A DNA stretch of 64,000 bases from Oscheius sp. JU75. Lineage: Eukaryota > Nematoda > Chromadorea > Rhabditida > Rhabditidae. Positions within the stretch are counted from its first letter, which is position 1; every line of letters begins with the position of its first letter. Both the position numbers and the translations under genes were made by a program. The notes under the pieces were generated by a model. It ran no database searches and was not told the DNA's origin. It was given only the letters and a program-made list of their open reading frames with translations. This document shows, in pieces, positions 10,086 through 25,340 of this stretch. The DNA is taken from contig JASJZC010000005.1 of assembly GCA_037178855.1 (NCBI GenBank), forward strand, positions 5,084,001 through 5,148,000. The letters are read 5' to 3'.

Positions 10086-11858
10086 CTACTCTTGGAAAAA
10101 CGCTTCAATTTCTTCGAGGCGTTGGTTGGATACGACTTCGGATTCCGTCGCTAGCAGCTCTCTCATGACCGAAACTACCTGAAATCTGCTGTATTCGAGT
10201 GAACAAAAGAGTAACCGTCTTTGACGCCAGTTTCGTCATTGTACCGACTGCAGTACTAGCATCTCGGTCGGTTTTTTGCTCACGAATTGTCTTCTCGTTT
10301 TTCAGTAGGATCAGAAATATTTGTGCCAGATAGTTGCGTTCCCATCTCGTCAGTTTTGCGTTCTTGATGGTCAGGGCAATCCAAGCGTGGATGTTGCATC
10401 GGTGAACCAAGTCGTAAGCGGCAGAAGGGATTTTCGCAGACGCTTTCAGAATCCCGAGAATCGATTTTCTGCAGGGCTGGTCAAGGACACAGCTGTTGAA
10501 GAGGGAAAGCAGCAACTTTACGCCAGATCTATTTTTAATTTACTGGCAATAAAATGACGAATAACCTGTTTTGCAGTACAGCATAGTCAAATGGATCGAT
10601 GATGGCTTCAGCTATGAGGACCAGAATCCATTCACGTTCCTGCTTGTAATACTCGACCGACGTCGACAAAAGCAACTTGTAGAATTCCGGAACCTGAAGA
10701 AAGGCTATTGTTTAAGATTCAAGCATAGACACTCGCATTTCTCAAGTCAATTTGCGGTTTTTGGCACAGGAACGCAACAATTTGCCCATAAACTGGATCT
10801 TCCGGATGAAGAATCAGCTTAGACACTCGGGCGAAGAAGTGTGAGACCACTAAAAAAGTATGGTGCTGGTTGAAAGAGAAAACGTTACAATGTGAAATCC
10901 TCGGTGCAGATGTAGGAAGACTCTGTTTGAATAGACGTACGACGTAAATGAACAAGGCCTTTTCGTTGAATCTCTCTTCCTTCAGCTCCTGAAAGCCAAC
11001 CTTCGAAAAAGAATTTAGTGAACCAACCAGAAGCAGCGATAGGAATCTTTGGAGGTTGTAGTAAGCCAGAACTCGGGTAGCCTCATTTTTTGAACTTAGA
11101 CAGGAGAAGACTAGCGATAAACAGTTTTCCTTTATGAATTTGGGGCAGGAAACCTGAATGAATCGAGGAACAAACTGTCTTTACGAAAGTTACCTCTGAA
11201 CCAGGCTGCAAAAGATAGGCAAACAACTGCATAATGAATCGCGTGTTGTAAGTATCAAACTGTTCGGGTCTAGAATGATTTTTAACAGTATTCCAAGTTG
11301 TCGCTGGCTTCAGATAGGAAAGAACCTAAAATTGGGATTGTTATAGAAGGTAACGAGACATACATCGTTAGAGGAAATTCGGTGGAGGGAGGAGCCGAGC
11401 GACGACAACTTTTGGTAGTGCTCCTTTGCTTGTGGTCCCCAGACAAGTGGCTGCAATGGACTGGAGGAAAATAGTTACGAAACGACTAAAAAACATACCC
11501 TAGATTAACTTTGAATTTCCGCTCCAATCTCTCCAGGATGTCGTAGATCTTGTTGTCGTTTTCCGTACGAAGAGCACCGAAAGAAGAGAGCAGAGATGTT
11601 AGGACGGATGTGTCAACAATAGAATTTACAGTCTTCTCTCCGTCCTCCTAAGCAAAGAAAGATTATCCAAGACATACTCCTTTTCTGAACCTCCTTTGAC
11701 ATCCGCTTCAACAACGTTTTCAACTGCTTCAAATGAGCCAATTCGATCACTACTTCTGATTTGACGAGTCGACATAATTCTCGAAGTTCTTCAGAAGAGG
11801 GCGAGCTGTCCTGATTAAGATTTGCTTCCTCAGCTGTCCGTTTCTTTTTGACGACCAT
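10086..11858 (-). CDS. URB1/Npa1-like protein, C-terminal part only
   Basis: Relative of URB1 (Npa1), a nucleolar HEAT-repeat protein needed for early 60S ribosome assembly. Spliced by eye into about 10 exons and roughly 470 residues, starting MVVKKKRTAEEAN. The segments FIMQLFAYLLQPGSE, PEFYKLLLSTSVEYYKQERE and WILVLIAEAI match the C-terminal (NopRA1) region of the family, and later CRKSILGILKASAKI with NIHAWIALTI continue it. Full-length URB1 is about 2,000 residues, and its large N-terminal Npa1 domain is absent. A divergent CYFIP gene starts 234 bp away, leaving no room for it upstream. The ATG follows the acceptor ttctttag. Family assignment is from recognised motifs only. Confidence 0.7.
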
Positions 11859-12091
11859 CTAAAGAAGGTTTTTAGCGGAAAAAAAATGAAAAGGGTATGA
11901 AGTCCGAGGAATCCTTTTGAATCGCCTGACGTCTGCAGCAAAATAAAAAATTCACATTTTTGGCCCAACGTCAAGTCATTCGGATACGGTAGCTATTTGA
12001 ACGCATTGCTCACTCACTTCAACTTTTTCCGTTTCTCCCCCAACGACAATGCCTTTTCAGGTTCTTACATCGCTGGAGCCAAGAACGAACG
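11859..12091. promoter_or_regulatory. Divergent promoter between URB1-like gene and CYFIP
   Basis: Only 233 bp separate the two start codons, which face away from each other. A splice acceptor (ccttttcag, ending at 12060) lies 31 bp before the CYFIP ATG and may accept a spliced leader. No other element was recognised. Confidence 0.45.
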
Positions 12092-16775
<4,684 letters not shown>

Positions 16776-18054
16776 ATTATTTTCCTCGAATAACTTCTGC
16801 CAATTTTGCTCAGTTTCTCCCTTCCATGATTGTACATTCACTCCCTGCCCTCTCCGGGTTTCCGCAAATTTCCGTGCTTTAGCTCTGAGACGTTGTACAG
16901 ATTTCCTTACCGTATTAATTCTTTGAAAGTGCCTCGTTACTTCCACACCAAGAACATTTTGTAGCCTTGGACTGCGGCGAGAGCAAGCGCACAGCAGATG
17001 AATAATGCAGCAGAGTCGGCGTGTCCGGGCTCCCATCAGACGGAAAAGACATCGATTGATGGATGACGTTGGACGACGGGAGGCGAGACTTCGCCACTCC
17101 CTCGAGAGAGAGCCAATGACCGATTTCCCAAAAGTCTTTGACTTCTTCGACTAGGTGTCCGTCTAATGGAGATGGATCAGTACTTTTTGGTATTTGAGAA
17201 GCTATCGAAACGAAATATAGTTAACAGTTTTTTTCTCGAACAGTCGGATAATAACGGTGGTAATCTGATGGCAGAAGAGTGCCAGCTGGCGCAGCCTAAT
17301 GAGGCCTGTGGCTCAAGCGGCGGTCTCTCTCGCCCTCAACATGGCCGTTTCGAGCTGAGACGACGTGTAAAATACGCGTCTCTCGAACTGGCACCAGAGG
17401 GAATTATCCCGTCAAAACAGCACACTCCTTTCCCGAGAGGATTGCACTCTAGCTACGAAGAAAACATCGCGTGACTGAGGATATCTGGAGAATGTGTCCA
17501 GGTGTCGGGAACGGTTGGTAATTACGGGCAGGGAGCAATAGTAAATGGAGGCGGCTATTTGGGAAGCACATAATGACCGATTGGATGTGGAAAAAGCTAG
17601 TCATTCCCGTCAGCCTTGAGTAGAATATTTTCGGAGCTTGGGGGCTTTCGAAACTGCCTATTCTTACAGAATGTGTTCTGTAAACATTCGATAGGCTTCC
17701 AGTGTCTACCGGAGCAAGTCTTCTCGAGTCAGGGAGAGAGAATATAATGGAGCCGGGGAGCGGGTCGCCTCAGGCGGCGTAATGAAAATGTTCGATACCT
17801 TTTTGCTGCCAAATAACCAACAGCCTGTCGCGCTGTTGCGTATAGATTTGCCCGTATAGATCCTCCGGCCAGGCTCTCTCTTCATCTTCGAGCCTTTGAC
17901 CGTCATGTGCGCCGTCTTCCCATGTCTTCTACTCGGTTTGGAAGACTGTCTCTCCTTGACTTGACCCTGACCAGTGGCTAGCAGCAGAAGGGGCTCGGCT
18001 AATCCAGCCCCCCAGGCATGCGCCGCGGTCGGCGTGCGACTGCCCAGAGGCAGC
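16776..18054. other. Spacer before ONECUT, regulatory candidate
   Basis: This 1.3-kb stretch holds the CYFIP 3' end and the 5' flank of the ONECUT gene. Open frames here look like chance. An ATG at 18018 opens a short upstream frame overlapping the ONECUT start. No repeat or RNA gene was seen. Confidence 0.4.
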
Positions 18055-21000
18055 ATGGAGACCCTCGAGAGCGGTGGCGGCCACGACCCTCTGCTCTCGG
18101 CAGCCCTTTCCAGTCCAAACACGAGTAGGGAAGAACATTTCCTACAGGACTACCAACATCTCAACAGCGGAAGATCGAGTCCTCACGCCGGAACCATCTT
18201 CGGGTAAGCATTCCAGTCTTTCTAACGATTTTCCTCCTTTGTCCCCTCCTCTCTTGTGTTCTATTGGAACTTGCAGCTTAGCTCTTATATCTCTAACAAG
18301 TCTCTAAACAATGAACAACTTCTTGTGACGGTACCGTAATCGTCCCAACTGAATAACAATGGATTTCGCAAACATTCTTTCTATTTCCTACTAACATTTA
18401 CCTTCCCGTTCTTTGATTCCTCGCCTCGCTTCGGAAAGAAAATGCATAAGAAGACATGTTGTTCCATCTCCCTAGACGGTGGCTACGAATTTCCGCGACA
18501 GCTGGCTAATTGCGGAGAGGCTCTGTGTCCCGACAGAAACGGGAAGACGCGACTCTCGGAGATTAGAAGCAGACGATGAGAGCTAGGGACGAGGAAATGG
18601 TTACGTTTAGATACTCTAGTTCAGAAGGGGAACTTCTAGTTCTACATTCTTCGATATGACACGGGCTTACCGATATTTATTTTGCAGTGTAGGACTCTTT
18701 TCTAAACTCTTATAGGTATCTACTACAGCTAAAACGTGAACCAGAAACTAATTGATGACTGACTAGATATCACAACTACCATTATTGTACGGCTTGAGTT
18801 CATTTCCTAATATACATTTGAAGAGTAGTTTCATTTCCGTCCAATTGTCTTTTCTCGCTTCCGGACTGTGAAAAGTGGGAGGGAGAGCAGCAGAATTCAT
18901 GGGTCATTAGCATTCGTCGTCTGTCGTGCCGCCGCGTCGTGTGCGAATACATTCCACGTGGGATAGGGGCTCTCTCTTTCGCAGCAGTCGCTCTCCTCGG
19001 CCCAGAATGTACGCTGGCTCTTACCATCAACAGTCCTCTGGCTCTATGAAACACTTGTATGTTCTCAAGACATTAGGGGGTAGGCAGACAATCAATTACT
19101 ACAATTTGCAGCTTCAACAACTATGCGACTCTCACGACTCTCCAACCGCTTCCGCCAATTTCGACAGTGGCTTCCAGTGGAGACAAGTACAGTGCCTCGT
19201 CTTCCCCGACAAGAGAACGATCCAACGGCTCTGCGTAAGCCAGCTCAAATTAGCAATACTCATACCAAGTACAGGTACTTTTTCCCGTCGACGACACAGC
19301 CGTACAACAGCTACGGAGTGAACATCAAGTACGAGTACGATCTGAAGACGGAAGAGGATCCAGACTCTCCTGGAGGTAAGGGGGCTCTCTCACACGCGTG
19401 TCCGTTCACACTATAGTGTTTCGCAAACATGCACATGATGTCTGTAAATAGGGTCTCGTGTTTCGTTGGCAGATGGCTAGAAGAGACAGACGTCAGTAAT
19501 GAAAATGAAGAAATGAGTTTCAGGACAGGCCGCCCGTTCCGACTCGGACTACTCGACTCAAAGTCAGAACGAAGTCAACCCCTTCTCCTCCAACTACTCT
19601 TCCTACGTCGATGGCAAACATGACAAAGATGCCTTTCCTTACAACAGCTACAACGGAGACTGTGACGTGGACGATCCCGGAATGGTTAGAGTTGTCTCTT
19701 TCAAATAAGCTCTTTGTTCAGAGTCCTTCGCCGAAAAAAGACTCTCCTCTGAATGGAGACAGTGGCGATGGCGAAGATCTAGATGATGGGGAAGAACTGA
19801 ACACCAAGGACCTGGCTCAGCGGATTTCAGCCGAGTTGAAACGCTACAGTATTCCTCAGGCCATCTTCGCTCAGCGTGTCCTCTGCAGGTTCGTCTTGTT
19901 TGTAATTTTCAAATTTGACGGTCTGTTCGCGTGCCTAACTCGCTTTCGTTGGGTGCAAATTGTGGCGCTGATTGCGCGAAAAGAGATTAGAAGGACGGGA
20001 GCTGGAGAGACCCGGCTGACTAATTAGCGCGATTAGAGTCCCCAGATCCTGTAAGTTTTGCCCGGTTTGCGATGACGCGCAAGGCGAGTCGTGAGAAACT
20101 TTACTTTTTCTCACTCTCTGATAGCCAAATAGATAGAACGACCAATGAAGTGAGTCTCTTTTCAGATCACAAGGAACGTTGTCCGATCTGCTCCGAAACC
20201 CGAAACCTTGGACAAAGCTGAAGAGTGGTCGAGAGACCTTCCGTAGAATGGCCAAATGGCTACAAGAGCCCGAGTTCCAGCGAATGTCTGCTCTTCGCAT
20301 GGCTGGTAAGTCTCGAGCGATTAGTCACCTGTGCCTCTAGCCATAATCCACGAGTTACTGTCCATCTGTCGCGCAAGCTAATTGAATCGATAGATAACCT
20401 CGAAGCGGACAGCGACAGATGGCTGGAGCATGGCTGAGACAGCAAAACAGTCTTCAACTCTTCGAAGGGACCAGTTCTTTCCTGTTTTGTCTGTTCCCCT
20501 CGGGAGTCGCTATTCATCTCCTCGGCTTATCGCTTGATTGATTGCGTGGGCTCGAGGGGTACCGTAGCTGCTTTCGTTCACTTACGAACGGACCAATCAG
20601 AGTGATCGATGGACTGGATTCTCTTTTTGGAGGAAGAGGGGGGAGAAGGAACGGGCCCGAGCACACACAATTAGGGAACTCTTGCGCACACTCCTAAAAG
20701 AGACGAAAGCAATCGATGAGGTAAAAGGGGGCCGGAAGAATCAGACGTTGGACCTTTGTCGATAGGGTACAAGCGTGGGAAAATGACGACATTTGGGCAA
20801 AAGTTCTAACATCTAATGTAAGGTCGGACACCGTTTAGATTATGGTCGATTCTAGCTCGAAAAACCTTTTGGTAAGCTATATCTCAACCAAATTGACACT
20901 CTAATCTGCCCCAGCACGGAAATCGCTCAATCCCGTTTATCTCGTCGATCTCTCGCAGATGACGCGAGAGTCCCGGTGCTTCTCTCCAAGAGCAATCAGA

Positions 21001-21659
21001 GGCGTATTGCCCGGGGGATCGCGAGCTCTGAGTGACGGGCGGCAGTCAGCAGCCTGGCCATTTTGTTGTAGGCCCCTTGAATAGACGGACTCGGAGGCTT
21101 TGTGCGAGACTCTTGAGGCATGAGGGCATTGAAGAGTCGCCAATTTTCAGCTTGCAAAAGAAAAGAAGAACAGCAGGTACAGACGAACCAACCTCAGCCA
21201 CCAAAGAAACCACGACTTGTCTTCACCGACATCCAACGAAGAACTCTTCAGGTACAATAATTCTTTCCTCTTGTGTCCCAATTCACAACACACATCGTTT
21301 CCTTCCGCCCAAATAGCTGGTCGCAAGTAGATTGAAGTGCGTCCGAATGGTAAAATTATCCTTCGAAATTCTAGGCCATTTTTCGCGAGACGAAGAGGCC
21401 GTCAAGGGAGATGCAGCTGACGATTAGCCAACAACTGCAACTGGACCCTACGACTGTCGCCAATTTCTTTATGAACGCTCGGAGAAGAGGACATGACCTG
21501 AAATGCGAAGAAGACCGAGCCTCGAATGTCTCCAACAACTCGGCTCAGAACAGAGAAGATCAAGTAAACTCTAATCGTGCTCCACTCATTTCAAGTTTTC
21601 AGGCAGCCGCGTGGGAGATCTCTGGATCGGAAGGAAACGAGGAATGGCTTGCCACGTAA
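18055..21659 (+). CDS. onecut: ONECUT family CUT-homeodomain transcription factor
   Basis: Nuclear transcription factor of the HNF6/ONECUT family, usually active in neurons and endoderm. Ten exons give about 419 residues. The N-terminus carries the family's conserved box (YATLTTLQPLPPISTVAS). The single CUT domain (about residues 230-305) contains LAQRISAELKRYSIPQAIFA and LQEPEFQRMSALRMA. The homeodomain (about 325-385) has PRLVFTDIQRRTLQAIF and the diagnostic Phe48/Met50 pair in ANFFMNARRRGHD. Within CUT, the usual FRRMWKW reads FRRMAKW. Introns are larger than in neighbouring genes: about 0.8 kb after 18203 and another separating CUT from the homeodomain. Start is the first in-frame ATG. 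Confidence 0.93.
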
Positions 21660-22081
21660 GCCATAATCTACCATTATTAATCCTGTGTTTTGTGTGTTTC
21701 GGCCGGAATTCATGTGCCATATTGGAGCTTCTAGCTCACTCCCGATATTTTTTTATTTGTGGTTCCCCTTCCCGCTCGCCCCCCTTCCTCAGCTAACCTC
21801 ACCCCGTGAGCGGTCATCCCTTTGCCTTTTAGACTCACTTACCCCCTTTTACAGTGTATATCTCGCGTTTGCTCCTCTGTATCTCTCACTCTCCACATTC
21901 CGTTACTTGTATTTCGCAATACTAGTCTTCACAGTCTAGTCCTTTCTCGCCCGACGACATTCCCGAGTGTGATCTCGAACTAAATTTTTCAAAAGATACT
22001 CAATCAAAATGCCTCCAACTCTGGTCAAAATGCGCACATTCCCATAATATGTAGGCTTTTAACTTATTGTTCCGTAGAATC

Positions 22082-22087
22082 AATAAA
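22082..22087 (+). terminator. AATAAA poly(A) signal after ONECUT
   Basis: Canonical AATAAA 423 bp past the ONECUT stop. The next gene, on the - strand, has its own TTTATT (AATAAA in its sense) at 22165-22170, so the two units end tail to tail. Confidence 0.5.
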
Positions 22088-22226
22088 CAGTTTTTCATAT
22101 GAAGGGAGTTGATTTTTATATTTATTACGCGAAGTGTCTGTCTTTCTTCTAGCGACAGCTCGCATTTATTACCGGTTCACCGAGCAGACCAAAGTACAAC
22201 TCTTTGGTGGAATTCCAAATGTAGTC

Positions 22227-22606
22227 CTAGCAACCAAGACGGTCGACCTCGACTACAGGAGTAGTCGATACTGTCGTAGAGGTAGTGGTGGAGCTGATAG
22301 TAACCGACGGAGATAGCGGAGTCTGAGATGTTTTGAGGCTGAAGCTCAAGCTCTGAAATTTATGATTCAGATCGTGCCGATATGAAAACTACCTTACTCT
22401 GGGAACACTGCATGGGGCTCGTCGGAATCGAACGTGATCGTTTGGGGGACAAGATGTCTCTTGGCTTAACCGGGGCCTTCACGGCCGACTTCCTTTTGGC
22501 AGGACGTGTTTCCGTCCCTTTCTTCGTTTCCTTCTGCTTCGGAACATTCTTCAGTTTATCAGCCGGTTTCTTCTTCTTGGCGTCTCCACCACAATGAACT
22601 ACGGTC
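22227..22606 (-). CDS. Lysine-rich protein, 3' exons only
   Basis: Two - strand exons, 22606-22393 and 22352-22227, join in frame and end in TAG. The first is strongly basic (DAKKKKPADKLKNVPKQKET, then RPAKRKSAVKAPVKPRD), and the second is Ser/Thr-rich and ends VVEVDRLGC. The exon enters in phase 2 after the acceptor cttcatcag, so an upstream exon must exist beyond 22607; I could not find one that fits. Composition suggests a nuclear or chromatin-associated protein, but no domain is recognised. The TTTATT at 22165-22170 is a plausible poly(A) signal. Confidence 0.45.
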
Positions 22607-23706
22607 CTGATGAAGAGTCGAGCTACATAGAGACAAACAAAAAACGTCAGTTCTTTCTGAGAGTTCCCTCGTCCTCCCTACAAGTTCTAGCCTCAATAAC
22701 GGAAAGTTGTTCATTCTAACAGTGAGTATGTTGTTGAAATGTTTTTCCCATTCGGAGACTCTATTTAGAAACGCAAATGTTTACTCTAACAGTTTGCGTT
22801 TGTTGCCTCGTCTGAAATGTCTTCCTCACTGTACGATCTCTCATATCCTGTCAGACAATTCTCCCTTGTCCATATAAAGAAAACGGCTCTCATCGAGACC
22901 ATTAAAAAATCTGAGAACCGACCGAAAAGATGTTGAGAACTAGGAGCTGGCTACTATCTTCTTCAATCCTGAAAAATGTCTTACAACCTTTGTCATCCAG
23001 CAGAGCTCTATTGTCTTTTTCTTCACAATAAGAGTAGAGCTAACCTTCTTCTATGCCTTCTCTTTTTAGCTCATGTCTCACTGTTTAGAGGTTTCCTAAC
23101 TAGACCATATTCCCTTCATCTCTTGCAAGGTCTCGTGATCGCTTCAACTTTGCGTCACATAAGTAGCTTATTCTAATGTACTGTTAGTGGAGATGAAAGT
23201 CTAGTCATAGATCGAAGTACCGTAGTCAGACCCAATAAGTACACGATATTCATCAAAACGATCCGTTAGACCTCAAAGCCCGGGAATAAAAAAGAACCGA
23301 CTCCCGTCCATTATTCATGACTCCATTGTTCCTCAAAAGTGTCCATTTGTTACAAATTTGCCATCTCTTCCAAACGTTGCGCATTGGAAGTAATTTCAAT
23401 GATTCTCCCTGACAAACTGACTTCCCAGTAAACCAAAAAAACGAATGTCGAAAAACCAAAGCGGACTGTTTAACTAATTCAGTTTGACTCGGAGTCCGGT
23501 TTTTCTACTGTCCGATTACTACAAATAGAAACTTATGCAGAGTCGGCAGTCGGCTCGCTTCGCCCGTCCCTCCGACTTACTCTCCCCGTTTGTCTCAAAT
23601 CGAAACAACAATTCCATCCAACTCCGGTTACTCTCCATTGTGCATCCCTCCGCTATAGTACCTTTTTGTGTCTGCCGGTTCTCATGACAGACGTCCCCGT
23701 CGAACG
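22607..23706. other. Spacer, no gene resolved
   Basis: About 1.1 kb that should contain the missing 5' exon(s) of the lysine-rich gene (-) and the promoter of the small + strand gene at 23707. A candidate start MNNFPLLRLEL (near 22710 on the - strand) was considered, but its phase does not match the known exon. Confidence 0.35.
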
Positions 23707-24493
23707 ATGGGAAATGCTACATCTGTACCAGTTGGAATTTTTAAGTTCCAATCCTTTTGTTTCTCTTTCTTGATCACGGTACCCAAAGAGTTTAAACACA
23801 TCTTCGTGCTCATTGGTATTCGCTCGTTATTCATTGAACCTTTCAGATAATGAAGGAGCCCGAGAGTCCGGCGTCGAGTGACGCGCCGGCAGTCACTCCG
23901 ATGGTCGCTCCTCTTCCTGAAATCGCTCGAGTAAGTTCCGTCGAAGGACTTCGAATGGGGCGACGAGTGAGTTCTGTAGAGGTGAGACTGTCTTCTGTTC
24001 TGTTCAATGAAGCCAATTCAGCCAGTCAAAGGAGCTCCTCCGTCGAGGAAGAAGCACTCGATCGTCATCTACCAGACACCGGACTCACCTCCAGCCGAAA
24101 AGTGGGTGATATTGTTTGTGTTATCCCGAGATATCATCTATCTGTCCTCTATTCGACCGCCGGATGTGGTCGGACGCATTCCGTCCGTATCATCTCGGTC
24201 CATTCGTTTTCAATTTCTGCATTTCCCTTCCCTGTAATCCGCGTCTCTACTTTGAATAATCTTCTACAGTATCCCATTTTCCGTAAACAGAACAGTCTGT
24301 CAAACCTATAAGGCTAAGAGACAAATCAATCACCAGGAAGGTTGGACCGCCATCAGTGGACTTTGATAAGACGTTGATCTTACCCGAAAACTACGCAACC
24401 GAAAACAAACGAAACACCCTTCGAAAGTATCTTTTGTTGTCGACGGATCAAAAGTCGTTAATCATTCGACAGTTTGTTTTGCCGGACTTGTGA
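23707..24493 (+). CDS. Small protein with predicted myristoylation and RVSSVE repeat
   Basis: Unrecognised gene of about 128 residues. Exon 23707-23724 (MGNATS, a good N-myristoylation start) can splice to 23847, where IMKEPESPASSDAP continues in frame. The ATG at 23850 is an alternative start directly behind the acceptor cctttcag. Two copies of RVSSVE, one preceded by Arg (a PKA-like RRxS site), are followed by a basic stretch (SRKKHSIVIYQTPDSPPAE) and a last exon ending in a TGA at 24491-24493 (ENKRNTLRKYLLLSTDQ). Exon phases agree throughout. No family is known to me; a membrane-tethered phosphoprotein is an inference from composition only. Confidence 0.5.
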
Positions 24494-25093
24494 CCTGTGT
24501 TCACACTTCACCTTCTCTCCAGACTATCTGACTCTTCCCTTCGATGTACAATTACTTTTACTACAAATCTAAACTTTACCGAGTTCTGTAAAGCTAGTTC
24601 TGCTTTATCGTATTTTGGCGAAATAGAAAAGGAAGTAGGGGGTGGTTCATTCGGTTGAGCTTCTTGACCGAGACGGACCAGTATCAGTCAGTCGACGACC
24701 ATGCCGACGAAAAGGTCTTCCAGTAAAGTAGCGCCAAAACATCGAGAGTAAGTTTCTTCCCAAAGTACACTGATACGGCTTCTGTCTGGTCCCGAAAACA
24801 TTTTTACTACTTTCTCTAACCATTTCTTTTTTAGTTTTACGTCACTAAAGCTCTTGATTTTTTCGAGCCTCTAAAACAGTATATTTTCATCAGAGACTCT
24901 AGAAGTTGAGACATATTCCTATATCTTGTGGACACAAAATGATAGATCATTAGAGCTACCGTCATCAACGTCGGTTCTTCACGTGATCCAACGGCTTTAG
25001 TTCTATCGATCAAAACGCCCCGTTGTTCCTGGAATATATACCTACAAAAAGTTTAGAACATCTCTCTCTTACTAAAGCGCAACCGCGTCCGTC

Positions 25094-25112
25094 TGTGTGT
25101 GTGTGTGTGTGT
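25094..25112. repeat. (TG)n microsatellite
   Basis: An uninterrupted TG dinucleotide run of 19 bases. It lies in non-coding sequence, inside the proposed first intron of the cotransporter's alternative form. Confidence 0.9.
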
Positions 25113-25269
25113 CTGTGCGCAGCAGATTTTAGGTTCGGATACGGTAACGAGAAATTTGTTTGTTGTAAAGTAGCATTTTGTAGAGAAGTTTGAGCTGAGT
25201 AAGAGTATTCAATAATATTGTGGAGGTATTGCTATTCCGAGCGAAGTTATTGAGCATCAAATTTTTAAC

Positions 25270-25340
25270 GCCAAAGCTAGTGTATTGCTAAGAGGCACGC
25301 GCGCCCTATGCGTCTCGGGTTCGATTCCGCGCCGAGGCAA
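25270..25340 (+). repeat. tRNA-like B-box segment, possible SINE relic
   Basis: GGTTCGATTCC at 25318-25328 is a perfect match to the RNA polymerase III B box, and the sequence CGCGCCGAGGCA follows it. No matching 5' acceptor arm or clear anticodon stem is found upstream, so it is not a functional tRNA. A tRNA-derived SINE relic or chance are the alternatives. Confidence 0.3.

Noticed and set aside
12049-12091. Upstream ATG for CYFIP (MPFQVL)
   Set aside because: The ATG precedes the splice acceptor ccttttcag and gives a frame unlike the family N-terminus; ATG 12092 matches it.
22420-22440. tRNA T-arm-like sequence (GTTCGATTCCGAC) on the - strand
   Set aside because: It lies inside the lysine-rich coding exon and no cloverleaf can be formed.
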